A DNA stretch of 64,000 nucleotides, from the NCBI RefSeq assembly GCF_002000125.1, contig NZ_MLHH01000014.1, forward strand, positions 103,864 through 167,863, written 5' to 3'. Positions 38,095-47,517 of this stretch are shown one piece after another; position 1 is the first letter of the stretch; each line of letters opens with the position of its first letter. The notes under the pieces were generated by a model. That model was given only the letters and a program-made list of their open reading frames with translations, did not search any database and was not told the DNA's origin. The translations under genes were made by a program, and so were the position numbers. This DNA is from Rodentibacter heidelbergensis. Its GTDB lineage: Bacteria; Pseudomonadota; Gammaproteobacteria; Enterobacterales; Pasteurellaceae.

Positions 38095-38799
38095 CTATTT
38101 TGCCGAATAATCCCGTTCACCAAAAATGGCAGTACCGATGCGTACCATTGTTGAACCACATTTTATGGCACTGGGCATATCCTCGCTCATTCCCATAGAA
38201 AGGGTATCGATTGGCTGATGTGGAAAGGCTTGTTTGAGCTGTTCAAATAACGCTGCCATTTTTTTAAAGCTTTTTTCTTGTTCGGCAATCTCTGTGGTTG
38301 GGGCTGGAATAGCCATTAATCCACGCAGCCGTAAGTGCGGTAAATTTTCGATTTGTTTTGCAAGCTCAAGCATGGCTTCAGGCGCAATACCGGATTTACT
38401 TTCTTCATCACTAATATTAATTTGAATTAACACATTTAATGGGGCTTTATTGGCGGGGCGTTGTTCATTCAATCGTTGGGCGATTTTGGCTCTATCAAGG
38501 GTTTGCATCCAATCGAAATGTGTCGCAACCAATCGGCTTTTATTGGATTGCAAAGGGCCGATAAAATGCCATTCCAGTGCGATGCCTTGCGCCTCAAAAT
38601 ATTGAATTTTCTCTACACCTTCTTGCACATAATTTTCACCGAAAGCGATTTGTCCTGCTTGATAAGCCGTAAGAATATCGGACACCGGTTTAGTTTTAGA
38701 CACCGCCAATAACTTTACTGAATTTGCAGGCCGTTGAGCGTGATCGCATAGGCGGTGAATCGTTTGTTGAATGTGTTGTAAATGATGTTGAATATCCAT
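38095..38799 (-). CDS. yggS: PLP homeostasis protein YggS
   Basis: Pyridoxal-phosphate-binding protein of 234 residues of the YggS/PROSC family, a single TIM-barrel related to alanine racemase domain 1. It controls free PLP and amino-acid balance and has no known catalytic activity. The PLP lysine is K35 in LLAVSKTKPV. The C-terminal phosphate-binding part appears in LSMGMSEDMPSAIKCGSTMVRIGTAIFG, where the S-MGMS-D pattern is conserved. An uptake signal lies inside the gene and another just upstream of its start. Confidence 0.95.
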   Translation of the reverse strand: MDIQHHLQHIQQTIHRLCDHAQRPANSVKLLAVSKTKPVSDILTAYQAGQIAFGENYVQEGVEKIQYFEAQGIALEWHFIGPLQSNKSRLVATHFDWMQTLDRAKIAQRLNEQRPANKAPLNVLIQINISDEESKSGIAPEAMLELAKQIENLPHLRLRGLMAIPAPTTEIAEQEKSFKKMAALFEQLKQAFPHQPIDTLSMGMSEDMPSAIKCGSTMVRIGTAIFGERDYSAK

Positions 38800-38882
38800 T
38801 CAATTCTCCTTGTTCAAAGTGCGGTTAGTTTACACGAAATTTAAGCGAACAAGAAAATTTCCGGTGAATTATCATTTTCTGT

Positions 38883-38911
38883 TTGACAAGTTAAGGAAAT
38901 TTCAGTATTTC
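38883..38911 (+). promoter_or_regulatory. thrLp: Promoter of the thr operon
   Basis: Perfect TTGACA (38883-38888), 17-base spacer and a weak -10 (TATTTC), about 30 bases before the leader peptide ATG. Confidence 0.65.
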
Positions 38912-38941
38912 TAGCACATTCGTTTTGAACGCAAAAACACC

Positions 38942-39019
38942 ATGAAAAACCACCGCACTTTTAACCGCACGACCATTATTATGATGACCATTACGATGTT
39001 TAATGGTGCGGGTTGTTAA
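38942..39019 (+). CDS. thrL: thr operon leader peptide
   Basis: 25-residue leader peptide whose middle reads RTTIIMMTITM. Thr and Ile codons (five Thr, three Ile in all) act as sensors: scarce charged tRNA stalls the ribosome and allows thrABC transcription. It overlaps strand 1 of the attenuator and its stop lies just after strand 2. A complete uptake signal in the peptide's own coding sequence (near 38952-38960) supplies codons 5-7. Confidence 0.92.
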   Translation: MKNHRTFNRTTIIMMTITMFNGAGC

Positions 39020-39074
39020 TGCATAGAAAATAGGATACCGAAAACCCGCAATTCAACTGAATGCGGGTTTTTTT
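38963..39074 (+). promoter_or_regulatory. Transcription attenuator of thrABC
   Basis: Four pairing segments can be drawn. Strand 1 is AACCGCAC (38963-38970), pairing with strand 2 (39006-39014, one bulged G). Strand 2 TGCGGGTT (39007-39014) also pairs perfectly with strand 3 AACCCGCA (39043-39050) as antiterminator. Strand 3 alternatively pairs with strand 4 TGCGGGTTT (39062-39070) to form the terminator, followed by a T-run. Confidence 0.9.
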
Positions 39075-39112
39075 ATCAATTTTAAAAATACAACATCTTT
39101 AGGAGAATTAAT

Positions 39113-41560
39113 ATGCGCGTACTCAAATTTGGCGGCACTTCGCTTGCGAATCCTGAACGTTTTTCTCAGGCAGCCAAGCTGATTGAACAAGCCCATTTGG
39201 AAGAGCAGGCTGCAGGCGTTTTATCCGCTCCGGCAAAAATTACCAATCACCTTGTTGCCCTCTCTGAAAAAGCCGCATTAAATCAACCCACCGACACGCA
39301 TTTCAACGAAGCACTCGATATTTTCTATCATATTATTAATGGCTTACATGCAGAAAATAATCAATTTGACTTAGCTGGTACAAAAGCACTGATTGATGCG
39401 GAATTTGCTCAAATTAAAGGCTTGTTGGAAGAAATTCGCCAAGCCGGTAAAGTTGAGGATGCAGTGAAAGCCACTATTGATTGTCGGGGGGAAAAACTCT
39501 CTATTGCGATGATGAAAGCTTGGTTTGAAGCCCGGGGGTACAGTGTACATATTGTAGATCCGGTCAAACAATTATTGGCAAAAGGGGGGTATTTAGAATC
39601 CTCCGTTGAAATTGCCGAATCCACAAAACGGGTTAATGCAGCAAGTATTGCAAAAGATAAAGTGGTATTAATGGCAGGCTTTACTGCGGGTAATGAGAAA
39701 GGAGAACTGGTGTTATTAGGCCGTAATGGATCGGATTATTCTGCGGCTTGTTTAGCAGCTTGTTTGAATGCAAGGGTATGTGAAATTTGGACGGATGTGG
39801 ACGGTGTTTATACCTGTGATCCCCGTTTAGTGCCGGATGCACGATTATTGCCAACCCTTTCTTATCGTGAAGCCATGGAGCTTTCTTATTTTGGGGCAAA
39901 AGTAATTCACCCTCGTACTATTGGCCCATTATTGCCACAAAATATTCCTTGTGTGATCAAAAATACCGGTAACCCTTCAGCACCGGGTTCGATCATTGAC
40001 GGCAATGTGAAATCAGAAGATTTGCAGGTAAAAGGGATCACCAATTTAGATAATTTGGCGATGTTTAATGTTTCCGGCCCGGGAATGCAAGGTATGGTCG
40101 GTATGGCGGCTCGTGTCTTTTCAGCGATGTCGAGTGCCGGTATTTCTGTGATTTTAATTACCCAATCTTCCTCTGAGTACAGCATCAGTTTCTGTGTGCC
40201 GGTGAAATCTTCAGAAGCCGCGAAAGCGGTGCTTGAGAATGAATTTTCTCACGAACTGGCGGCTCAGCAATTAGAACCGATTGAAGTGATTAAAGATTTA
40301 TCCATTATCTCTGTGGTAGGCGATGGAATGAAAGAGGCAAAAGGGATTGCCGCCCGTTTCTTCTCTGCATTAGCCCAAGCGAATATCAGCATTGTTGCTA
40401 TTGCACAGGGTTCGAGCGAACGCTCTATTTCTGCTGTCGTGCCACAAAATAAAGCTATTGAAGCAGTGAAAGCCACGCACCAAGCCCTTTTTAATAATAA
40501 AAAAGTGGTGGATATGTTTTTGGTCGGCGTTGGCGGTGTCGGTGGCGAGTTGATAGAGCAGGTAAAGCGCCAAAAGGAGTACTTAGCGAAGAAGGACATT
40601 GAAATTCGCATTTGCGCTATTGCCAACTCCAATAAAATGCTGCTCAATGAAAACGGGTTAAATTTAGAAAATTGGAAAACCGATCTTGAAAATGCAACTC
40701 AGCCTTCTGACTTTGATGTTTTACTTTCATTCATTAAACTGCATCATGTGGTCAATCCTGTCTTTGTTGATTGCACCTCTGCCGAATCCGTTGCGGGGCT
40801 TTATGCTCGTGCTCTAAAAGAAGGCTTTCACGTTGTAACACCGAATAAAAAAGCCAATACAAGGGATCTTACCTATTATCACGAATTACGCAAAAATGCG
40901 CAGGCAAGTCAGCATAAGTTTTTATATGAAACCAATGTGGGCGCGGGTTTACCGGTGATTGAAAACTTACAAAATCTTCTTGCTGCCGGTGATGAGTTAG
41001 AGCGTTTTGAAGGGATTTTATCCGGCTCACTATCTTTTATTTTTGGTAAATTGGAAGAGGGATTTTCTTTATCGGAGGTGACCGCTCTTGCCCGAGAAAA
41101 AGGTTTCACCGAACCGGATCCCCGTGATGATTTATCCGGTCAAGATGTGGCTCGTAAACTCCTTATTCTTGCCCGTGAAGCCGGATTAGAATTAGAACTT
41201 TCCGATGTGGAAGTGGAAGGCGTGTTGCCACAAGGTTTCTCAGAGGGGAAATCGGCTAATGAATTTATGGCAATGCTGCCACAACTTGATGCTGATTTTA
41301 AAGCTCGTGTGGAGGCGGCGAAAGCGGAAGGAAAGGTATTGCGCTATGTGGGACAAATTAATGAAGGGAAATGCAAAGTTTCCATTGTTGCGGTTGATCA
41401 AAACAACCCGCTTTATAAAGTGAAAGACGGTGAAAATGCCTTGGCGTTCTACACTCGCTATTATCAGCCGATTCCATTATTATTACGCGGTTACGGTGCG
41501 GGTAATGCAGTCACTGCTGCCGGTATCTTCGCTGATATTTTAAGAACATTACAACACTAA
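39113..41560 (+). CDS. thrA: Aspartokinase I / homoserine dehydrogenase I
   Basis: Bifunctional enzyme of 815 residues for the first and third steps from aspartate to threonine. The kinase domain covers residues 1-290 ([26 protein letters not shown] near residue 205). Two ACT regulatory domains cover about 315-460. The dehydrogenase covers 463-815, with NADP motif [13 protein letters not shown] near residue 470 and the [10 protein letters not shown] and [12 protein letters not shown] signatures near residues 615 and 645. Threonine feedback is expected. It is the first gene of thrABC behind the attenuator and ends 12 bases before thrB. Confidence 0.97.
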   Translation: MRVLKFGGTSLANPERFSQAAKLIEQAHLEEQAAGVLSAPAKITNHLVALSEKAALNQPTDTHFNEALDIFYHIINGLHAENNQFDLAGTKALIDAEFAQIKGLLEEIRQAGKVEDAVKATIDCRGEKLSIAMMKAWFEARGYSVHIVDPVKQLLAKGGYLESSVEIAESTKRVNAASIAKDKVVLMAGFTAGNEKGELVLLGRNGSDYSAACLAACLNARVCEIWTDVDGVYTCDPRLVPDARLLPTLSYREAMELSYFGAKVIHPRTIGPLLPQNIPCVIKNTGNPSAPGSIIDGNVKSEDLQVKGITNLDNLAMFNVSGPGMQGMVGMAARVFSAMSSAGISVILITQSSSEYSISFCVPVKSSEAAKAVLENEFSHELAAQQLEPIEVIKDLSIISVVGDGMKEAKGIAARFFSALAQANISIVAIAQGSSERSISAVVPQNKAIEAVKATHQALFNNKKVVDMFLVGVGGVGGELIEQVKRQKEYLAKKDIEIRICAIANSNKMLLNENGLNLENWKTDLENATQPSDFDVLLSFIKLHHVVNPVFVDCTSAESVAGLYARALKEGFHVVTPNKKANTRDLTYYHELRKNAQASQHKFLYETNVGAGLPVIENLQNLLAAGDELERFEGILSGSLSFIFGKLEEGFSLSEVTALAREKGFTEPDPRDDLSGQDVARKLLILAREAGLELELSDVEVEGVLPQGFSEGKSANEFMAMLPQLDADFKARVEAAKAEGKVLRYVGQINEGKCKVSIVAVDQNNPLYKVKDGENALAFYTRYYQPIPLLLRGYGAGNAVTAAGIFADILRTLQH

Positions 41561-41572
41561 TGAGGATGGATG

Positions 41573-42517
41573 ATGTTACGAATTTATGCACCTGCATCCA
41601 GCGCAAACATCAGTGTCGGCTTTGACACGCTAGGGGCGGCAATTTCCCCTATTAATGGTTCATTATTGGGTGATGTGATTCAAATTGAATCCATTGCCAG
41701 TGGGTTTGAATTGGAAAGCGCAGGCTATTTTGTCCGTAAATTATCTAAAGAACCGCAAAAAAACATTGTTTATCAAGCCTATGTTTTATTCAGTGAGCAA
41801 TTAAAGTTGCGTGGTAGAAACATCAAGCCGTTACGTTTAACGCTTGAAAAAAATATGCCGATAGGCTCAGGCTTAGGTTCTAGCGCTTGCTCTATTGTGG
41901 CAGCATTAGTGGCATTAAACCGATTCCATGATGAGCCTTTTTCCAAAATGGAATTGCTTGAAATGATGGGGGAATTGGAAGGGCGCATTTCGGGCTCTAT
42001 TCACTATGATAACGTTGCGCCTTGCTATCTTGGCGGCGTGCAATTTATGGTGCAATCCCTCGGTAATATTTGTCAAAAACTGCCGTTTTTTGACAATTGG
42101 TATTGGGTTTTGGCTTACCCGGGAATTGAGGTTTCTACTGCCGAAGCCCGTGCGATTCTCCCTAAAAGTTATACACGACAAGATGTGATTGCCCATGGTC
42201 GCCATTTAGGTGGTTTTGTTCATGCCTGCCACACCCGCCAAGAAAACTTAGCGGCGATGATGATGAAAGATGTGATTGCTGAACCTTATCGTGAATCATT
42301 ATTGCCTAATTTTGCGGAGGTCAAACAGGCAACCCGTGATTTAGGGGCGCTTGCTACCGGCATTTCAGGCTCAGGCCCGACCATCTTCTCCATTGCTTCT
42401 GATTTACAAACAGCAACCAAACTTGCTACTTATCTTGAACATCATTATTTGCAAAATAATGAGGGATTTGTTCATGTATGCAAGGTGGATAATGAGGGCG
42501 CAAGAGAGATTAGCTAA
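41573..42517 (+). CDS. thrB: Homoserine kinase
   Basis: GHMP-family kinase of 314 residues that phosphorylates homoserine. The ATP loop [17 protein letters not shown] lies near residue 87 and the N-terminal [14 protein letters not shown] is typical. Two consecutive ATG codons occur at 41570 and 41573; the second has better spacing from the GAGGA site. It is followed by an uptake-signal-like hairpin before thrC. Confidence 0.95.
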   Translation: MLRIYAPASSANISVGFDTLGAAISPINGSLLGDVIQIESIASGFELESAGYFVRKLSKEPQKNIVYQAYVLFSEQLKLRGRNIKPLRLTLEKNMPIGSGLGSSACSIVAALVALNRFHDEPFSKMELLEMMGELEGRISGSIHYDNVAPCYLGGVQFMVQSLGNICQKLPFFDNWYWVLAYPGIEVSTAEARAILPKSYTRQDVIAHGRHLGGFVHACHTRQENLAAMMMKDVIAEPYRESLLPNFAEVKQATRDLGALATGISGSGPTIFSIASDLQTATKLATYLEHHYLQNNEGFVHVCKVDNEGAREIS

Positions 42518-42526
42518 TCAGCGCAT

Positions 42527-42582
42527 AAAAGTGTGGTTAACGTCTTTTATACCAAAAACGCCGTAAAATGAACCGCACTTTT
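42527..42582 (+). terminator. Degenerate uptake-signal hairpin between thrB and thrC
   Basis: AAAAGTGTGGTT at 42527 can pair with AACCGCACTTTT at 42571 (one G-U), and a T-rich stretch follows. The left arm has a mutated uptake signal (T for C), the right arm a perfect one. It may reduce thrC expression; thrC follows 118 bases after thrB. Confidence 0.5.
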
Positions 42583-42635
42583 ATCATTTTACTTGAACCA
42601 TAGAACGAAATAGTCAATTTAAAAATGGATTAATT

Positions 42636-43910
42636 ATGAAGCTATACAATATTAAACACTCGGAAGAACAAGTTAATTTTGCCCAAGCAGTACGCCAAGG
42701 GCTTGGAAAAGATCAAGGTTTATTCTTTCCGGAAATCATTCCGCAACTTTCCAATATCAACGAATTATTGGATCTTCCGTTAGTCGAACGCAGCCAAAAA
42801 ATTCTTTCTGCTATCATTGGTGATGAAATTCCAGCGGAAACTCTCAATGCCATGGTGAAAAATGCCTTCACTTTCCCTGCACCGTTGCAAAAAGTAGAAG
42901 AAGATATTTATGCTTTAGAACTTTTCCATGGGCCGACATTGGCGTTTAAAGACTTTGGCGGGCGTTTTATGGCACAAGCTTTGGCTGCAGTGCGAGGTGA
43001 TGGCAAAATCACCATTTTAACGGCGACCTCAGGCGATACCGGTGCTGCTGTTGCCCATGCTTTTTACGGATTAGAAAATATTAATGTGGTGATTTTATAT
43101 CCAAAAGGAAAAATCAGCCCACTACAAGAAAAATTGTTCTGTACCCTTGGGGGAAATATCCGCACTGTTGCCATTAATGGTGATTTCGATGCCTGTCAGG
43201 CATTGGTAAAACAAGCCTTTGATGATGCAAAATTGCGTGAGGCAATTGGATTAAATTCAGCCAACTCCATCAATATCAGCCGTTTACTTGCACAAGTTTG
43301 TTATTATTTTGAAGCGGTGGCCCAATTGCCAAAAGAAAAACGTGATAATGTTGTGGTTTCCGTGCCAAGTGGCAATTTTGGTAATTTAACCGCAGGATTA
43401 ATTGCCAAAACCTTAGGTTTACCGATCAAACGTTTTGTCGCATCAACCAATGCGAATGATACAGTGCCTCGTTATCTCCAATCCGGCGAATGGGCGCCGA
43501 AAGCCACCGTTGCAACCCTTTCTAATGCAATGGATGTCAGCCGTCCAAACAACTGGCCACGAGTGGAAGAATTATTCAAACGTAATGGCTGGCGTTTAGC
43601 CGAATTAGACTCAGGCATGCTCACCGATGCACAAACAGAAGACACCTTAAAAGCGATGCACAAAACCGGTTATATTTGCGAACCACATGGTGCAATTGCT
43701 TATCAGCTGTTAAAAGATAAACTTCAGGCGGGAGAAACCGGTATTTTCCTTTGCACCGCACATCCGGCAAAATTTAAAGAATCCGTTGAGCGAATTCTCA
43801 ATCTTGAATTGCCGTTACCCGAAGCTTTGGATAAACACAACAAATTGCCATTGCTTTCTGATGAAATGGACAATGATTTTGCGCAATTGCGTGCTTATTT
43901 GTTGAAATAA
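42636..43910 (+). CDS. thrC: Threonine synthase
   Basis: PLP enzyme of 424 residues that converts O-phosphohomoserine to threonine, the last step of the pathway. The PLP lysine lies in FHGPTLAFKDFGGRF near residue 107. TATSGDTGAAVAHAFYG near residue 130 binds the PLP phosphate side and VPSGNFGNLTAGL near residue 243 is also conserved. It completes thrABC and ends before an uptake-signal terminator. Confidence 0.97.
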   Translation: MKLYNIKHSEEQVNFAQAVRQGLGKDQGLFFPEIIPQLSNINELLDLPLVERSQKILSAIIGDEIPAETLNAMVKNAFTFPAPLQKVEEDIYALELFHGPTLAFKDFGGRFMAQALAAVRGDGKITILTATSGDTGAAVAHAFYGLENINVVILYPKGKISPLQEKLFCTLGGNIRTVAINGDFDACQALVKQAFDDAKLREAIGLNSANSINISRLLAQVCYYFEAVAQLPKEKRDNVVVSVPSGNFGNLTAGLIAKTLGLPIKRFVASTNANDTVPRYLQSGEWAPKATVATLSNAMDVSRPNNWPRVEELFKRNGWRLAELDSGMLTDAQTEDTLKAMHKTGYICEPHGAIAYQLLKDKLQAGETGIFLCTAHPAKFKESVERILNLELPLPEALDKHNKLPLLSDEMDNDFAQLRAYLLK

Positions 43911-43933
43911 CAGGACATCATGTCAAAATAACA

Positions 43934-43966
43934 AAAAGTGCGGTTAATTTTGACCGCACTTTTCCA
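43934..43966 (+). terminator. Inverted uptake-signal terminator after thrC
   Basis: Eleven-base arms AAAAGTGCGGT and complement (43934-43944, 43953-43963), loop of 8, followed by TTTT as the end of the second signal. Confidence 0.85.
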
Positions 43967-43975
43967 CACTTGCTT

Positions 43976-44689
43976 ATGACAACTTTCATTGCTTACGCGA
44001 ATATTCACCAACCTTATCCTTTTCACGACATCCCTATTGAACAGGTTCCTGAAAAATTACTGACATTTAATGCTCAGCATGAGCGGGTACAGCAACGTCA
44101 TCAATGTCGTCAATTAGCCCATTTTTTATTATGGCAATTGTTAAAAAGGGCTGGGAAAGACACCGCACTGCTTGGCCATATTTCGCGTACAGAAAGCGGA
44201 CGCCCTTATTTTCCTCATGAGAGGATAGACTTTAATATTAGCCATTCCGCAGACTGGGTCGCCGTGATATTGGCGATAAATCCTGAAAAACCAAATGTGG
44301 TCGGCATTGACATTGAAGTCCCCAAATCTCGGGACTTTCCTGCACTGATGGCACATTTTGCACCTCAAGAGGAAATGGCATGGTTTGAGCAACAGACAAA
44401 TGCCGAAAGTGCCTTTTATCGCAGTTGGTGTTTGCGTGAGGCCGTATTGAAATCCCAAGGTGTGGGGATTGTAAAGTTATCGGAAGTTCGCCATTTACCT
44501 TACGAACAAAAAATTTTTTCTCAACATTGCCCACCCGGAGAACTTTTTTTTAGCGAAGCCTTTCCTTTTTATTTCGCTGCTTTTACCAATCAACGGCAAA
44601 ATCAAGTGCAGTTTTTCTGTTGGGAGGGGGGCGTTTTAGTGCCGAAAAAACCTTCAAAAATCATTCGTTATCAGGTCAATGAAAGCTAA
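43976..44689 (+). CDS. 4'-phosphopantetheinyl transferase (AcpT/Sfp type)
   Basis: Enzyme of 237 residues that attaches the phosphopantetheine arm of CoA to a carrier protein. The three family motifs are present: FNISHSADWVAV near residue 90, VGIDIEVPKSRD near residue 110 with the magnesium-binding acidic pair, and FYRSWCLREAVLKSQGVG near residue 152, where WxLREA stands for the usual WxxKEA. Length is that of the Sfp/AcpT group rather than of the short AcpS. No carrier-protein or synthase genes lie nearby. The ATG at 43976 is chosen; an in-frame TTG lies two codons earlier. Confidence 0.85.
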   Translation: MTTFIAYANIHQPYPFHDIPIEQVPEKLLTFNAQHERVQQRHQCRQLAHFLLWQLLKRAGKDTALLGHISRTESGRPYFPHERIDFNISHSADWVAVILAINPEKPNVVGIDIEVPKSRDFPALMAHFAPQEEMAWFEQQTNAESAFYRSWCLREAVLKSQGVGIVKLSEVRHLPYEQKIFSQHCPPGELFFSEAFPFYFAAFTNQRQNQVQFFCWEGGVLVPKKPSKIIRYQVNES

Positions 44690-44802
44690 AAGTGCTTGAA
44701 AATATTCAAGGATTTTTCTTACGGAAATCCCTTGTATTTTAATAGACGAACCCCCATTATTTCGATAAACTCGTCACAATTTTTTGACAAATGGAGAAAG
44801 AC

Positions 44803-46044
44803 ATGTCGCAAAATGGTTCAGGGCAAGATCCTTGGGGCAAGCCGGGGCAGAGCAATGAGCAAAAGCCCGAAAACTCATCAAATAACGGATGGGATTCAAA
44901 CCAAAATCGTGGTAATCAAGAACAATCCCCACCGGATATTGAAGAGATTTTTAATAATCTGTTAAAAAAACTAGGTGGTGGAAAGAATAAAAAAAGCGGT
45001 CAACATAATGGCGGTGGTAATTCGCCTTCTTCTGTTCCATTCAACGTTAATAAAGCCCTCCCTATTGCGGCTGTATTAGGCGTGATTGTTTGGGGAGCGA
45101 GCGGTTTTTATACCATTAAAGAAGCAGAACGAGGCGTTGTATTACGTTTTGGTGAGCTACATTCCATTGTTCAACCGGGTTTAAACTGGAAACCGACTTT
45201 TGTGGATAAAGTTTTACCGGTTAATGTCGAACAAGTGAAAGAGCTGAGAACCCAAGGTGCAATGCTCACTCAAGATGAAAATATGGTGAAAGTCGAAATG
45301 ACGGTGCAATATCGTGTGCAAGATCCGGCAAAATATCGTTTCAGCGTTACCAATGCGGATGATAGTTTAAATCAAGCAACAGATAGTGCGTTACGCTATG
45401 TTGTCGGCCATATGACAATGGACGATATTCTCACTACCGGTCGTGCGGTCGTGCGTGAAAATACTTGGAAAGCCTTAAATGAGATCATCAAACCTTATGA
45501 TATGGGGATCGAGGTGATTGACGTGAACTTCCAGTCTGCACGCCCACCGGAAGAGGTGAAAGACGCCTTTGATGATGCCATTAAAGCGCAGGAAGACGAA
45601 CAACGCTTTATCCGTGAGGCGGAAGCTTACGCCCGTGAAAAAGAGCCTATTGCTCGTGGTGATGCACAGCGTATTGTGGAAGAAGCAACGGCTTACAAAG
45701 ACCGAATTGTATTGGATGCGCAAGGGGAAGTAGAGCGTTTACAACGTTTATTACCGGAATTTAAAGCTTCACCGGAGTTATTACGCGAGCGTTTGTATAT
45801 TCAAACGATGGAAAAAGTGATGGCGAATACCCCGAAAGTGATGTTAGATGGAAATCATGGTAACAATTTGACCGTATTACCTCTTGAACAAATTATGGGG
45901 AAAAAAATGGAACAGAATAAATCGCAAAGTGCGGTCAATTCTACCCCTGTTTTAGCACCATCAGAAACGCAATCCAACCTTACTCAACCCAACCTCACTC
46001 ACTCTAACAAGGTTGAGCCGGTTCGCCAAGGGAGATTTAACTAA
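44803..46044 (+). CDS. hflK: FtsH protease modulator HflK
   Basis: Inner-membrane SPFH/band-7 protein of 413 residues that forms a large complex with HflC around the FtsH protease. The N-terminal 75 residues are rich in Gly, Asn and Gln (cytoplasmic tail). One membrane segment lies at about 83-103, followed by the SPFH domain and a coiled-coil region (EDEQRFIREAEAYAREKEP). The C-terminus is low-complexity and includes an uptake-signal-encoded SAVNST. The ATG is preceded by GGAGAAAG. The stop overlaps the hflC start by one base (TAATG), so translation is coupled. Confidence 0.95.
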   Translation: MSQNGSGQDPWGKPGQSNEQKPENSSNNGWDSNQNRGNQEQSPPDIEEIFNNLLKKLGGGKNKKSGQHNGGGNSPSSVPFNVNKALPIAAVLGVIVWGASGFYTIKEAERGVVLRFGELHSIVQPGLNWKPTFVDKVLPVNVEQVKELRTQGAMLTQDENMVKVEMTVQYRVQDPAKYRFSVTNADDSLNQATDSALRYVVGHMTMDDILTTGRAVVRENTWKALNEIIKPYDMGIEVIDVNFQSARPPEEVKDAFDDAIKAQEDEQRFIREAEAYAREKEPIARGDAQRIVEEATAYKDRIVLDAQGEVERLQRLLPEFKASPELLRERLYIQTMEKVMANTPKVMLDGNHGNNLTVLPLEQIMGKKMEQNKSQSAVNSTPVLAPSETQSNLTQPNLTHSNKVEPVRQGRFN

Positions 46045-46931
46045 TGCGTAAATTTTTATTCCCCGTTATTTTGGTTATCGTGGCGGTGATTTATTCGAGT
46101 ATCGTTGTGGTCACAGAAGGCACGAGAGGTATTATGTTGCGTTTTAACAAAGTGCAACGTGATGCGGATAATAAAGTTGTCGTGTATGAGCCGGGGCTAC
46201 ATTTTAAAATCCCGCTCATTGATAGCATTAAAGTGTTGGATGCCCGTATCCGCACACTCGATGGTTCAGCAACCCGTTTTGTTACCGTAGAGAAAAAAGA
46301 CTTATTGGTGGATTCCTATGTGAAATGGAAAATCAGCGATTTTGGTCGTTTCTATACTTCAACCGGTGGGGGCGATTATAGTCAAGCCGCTAGTTTATTA
46401 AGCCGTAAAGTCAATGACCGTTTACGTTCGGAAATCGGTACACGCACCATTAAAGATATCGTTTCAGGTACTCGTGGAGAGCTGATGGAGGGAGCGAAAA
46501 AAGCCTTAAATTCAGGGCAGGATAGTACGGCTGAACTCGGTATTGAAGTAGTTGATGTTCGTGTGAAACAAATTAATTTACCGGATGAGGTTTCTTCTTC
46601 CATTTACCAACGTATGCGGGCAGAGCGAGATGCGGTGGCGCGTGAACATCGTTCACAAGGTAAAGAAAAAGCGGCATTTATCCAAGCTGATGTGGATCGT
46701 AAAGTTACCTTGATTTTGGCAAATGCCAATAAAACTGCACAAGAATTACGAGGTTCGGGGGATGCGACAGCGGCAAAACTTTATTCTGATGCTTTCTCGC
46801 AACATCCACAGTTCTTTAGTTTTGTGCGTAGCCTAAAAGCCTATGAAACGAGTTTTGCTAATTCGGATAATATGATGATCTTAAAACCTAATAGTGATTT
46901 CTTCCGATTTATGCAAACACCAAATAAATAA
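46044..46931 (+). CDS. hflC: FtsH protease modulator HflC
   Basis: Partner of HflK, 295 residues, anchored by an N-terminal membrane segment (residues 3-24) with the SPFH domain in the periplasm. Visible motifs are TEGTRGIMLRFNKVQRD near residue 25 and the coiled-coil AERDAVAREHRSQGKEKAA near residue 193. It overlaps hflK by one base and ends in an uptake-signal terminator. Confidence 0.95.
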   Translation: MRKFLFPVILVIVAVIYSSIVVVTEGTRGIMLRFNKVQRDADNKVVVYEPGLHFKIPLIDSIKVLDARIRTLDGSATRFVTVEKKDLLVDSYVKWKISDFGRFYTSTGGGDYSQAASLLSRKVNDRLRSEIGTRTIKDIVSGTRGELMEGAKKALNSGQDSTAELGIEVVDVRVKQINLPDEVSSSIYQRMRAERDAVAREHRSQGKEKAAFIQADVDRKVTLILANANKTAQELRGSGDATAAKLYSDAFSQHPQFFSFVRSLKAYETSFANSDNMMILKPNSDFFRFMQTPNK

Positions 46932-46943
46932 TTGAAATCTTAT

Positions 46944-46976
46944 AAAGTGCGGTTAATTTCAACCGCACTTTTTTTG
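46944..46976 (+). terminator. Inverted uptake-signal terminator after hflC
   Basis: AAAGTGCGGTT and its complement (46944-46954, 46961-46971) with a six-base loop, then T. Confidence 0.92.
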
Positions 46977-47017
46977 AGTTATTTTTAATCAATTAATCGC
47001 TTTTTTACTATTTTCGT

Positions 47018-47045
47018 TTGACACTATGTCATAAATCAGTAAAAT
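47018..47045 (+). promoter_or_regulatory. Promoter of the tRNA Gly-Leu-Lys cluster
   Basis: TTGACA, 16-base spacer, TAAAAT, 26 bases before the first tRNA. Confidence 0.85.
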
Positions 47046-47071
47046 ACGCCTCGCTATTTAACGATAGCTAT

Positions 47072-47147
<76 letters not shown>

Positions 47148-47151
47148 ATTT

Positions 47152-47238
47152 GCCCGAGTGGTGGAATCGGTAGACACAAGGGATTTAAAATCCCTCGCCT
47201 TTCGAGGCGTGCCAGTTCAAGTCTGGCTTCGGGCACCA
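47152..47238 (+). tRNA. tRNA-Leu (anticodon UAA)
   Basis: 87-nt class II tRNA with a long variable arm and encoded CCA; anticodon loop TTTAAAA. It begins 4 bases after tRNA-Gly. Confidence 0.97.
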
Positions 47239-47286
47239 TTTTATAAAATCTCAATTTTATAAAAACTCCTTTAAAATCCTATATTT

Positions 47287-47362
47287 GGGTCGTTAGCTCA
47301 GTCGGTAGAGCAGCGGACTTTTAATCCGTTGGTCGAAGGTTCGAATCCTTCACGACCCACCA
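47287..47362 (+). tRNA. tRNA-Lys (anticodon UUU)
   Basis: 76-nt cloverleaf with encoded CCA; anticodon loop CTTTTAA. It is the last gene of the cluster; no clear terminator is seen in the following 150 bases. Confidence 0.97.
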
Positions 47363-47517
47363 CTTCACTTAAAATAATCATTAAAGTTGTCACTCAATTT
47401 TTAATTTTCCATTCTTACCTAAAGCATCAGTAAGTAGAAATTTTATTTCTTAATTCAGATTAGCCTTTTCAGGATTGCGCTAGAAAGTACGATAATTCAT
47501 ACAGCATCGTGATTTGG

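Noticed and set aside
40264..40647. 127-codon open frame on the minus strand
   Set aside because: It lies opposite thrA, whose protein is fully conserved; the frame is an antisense shadow.
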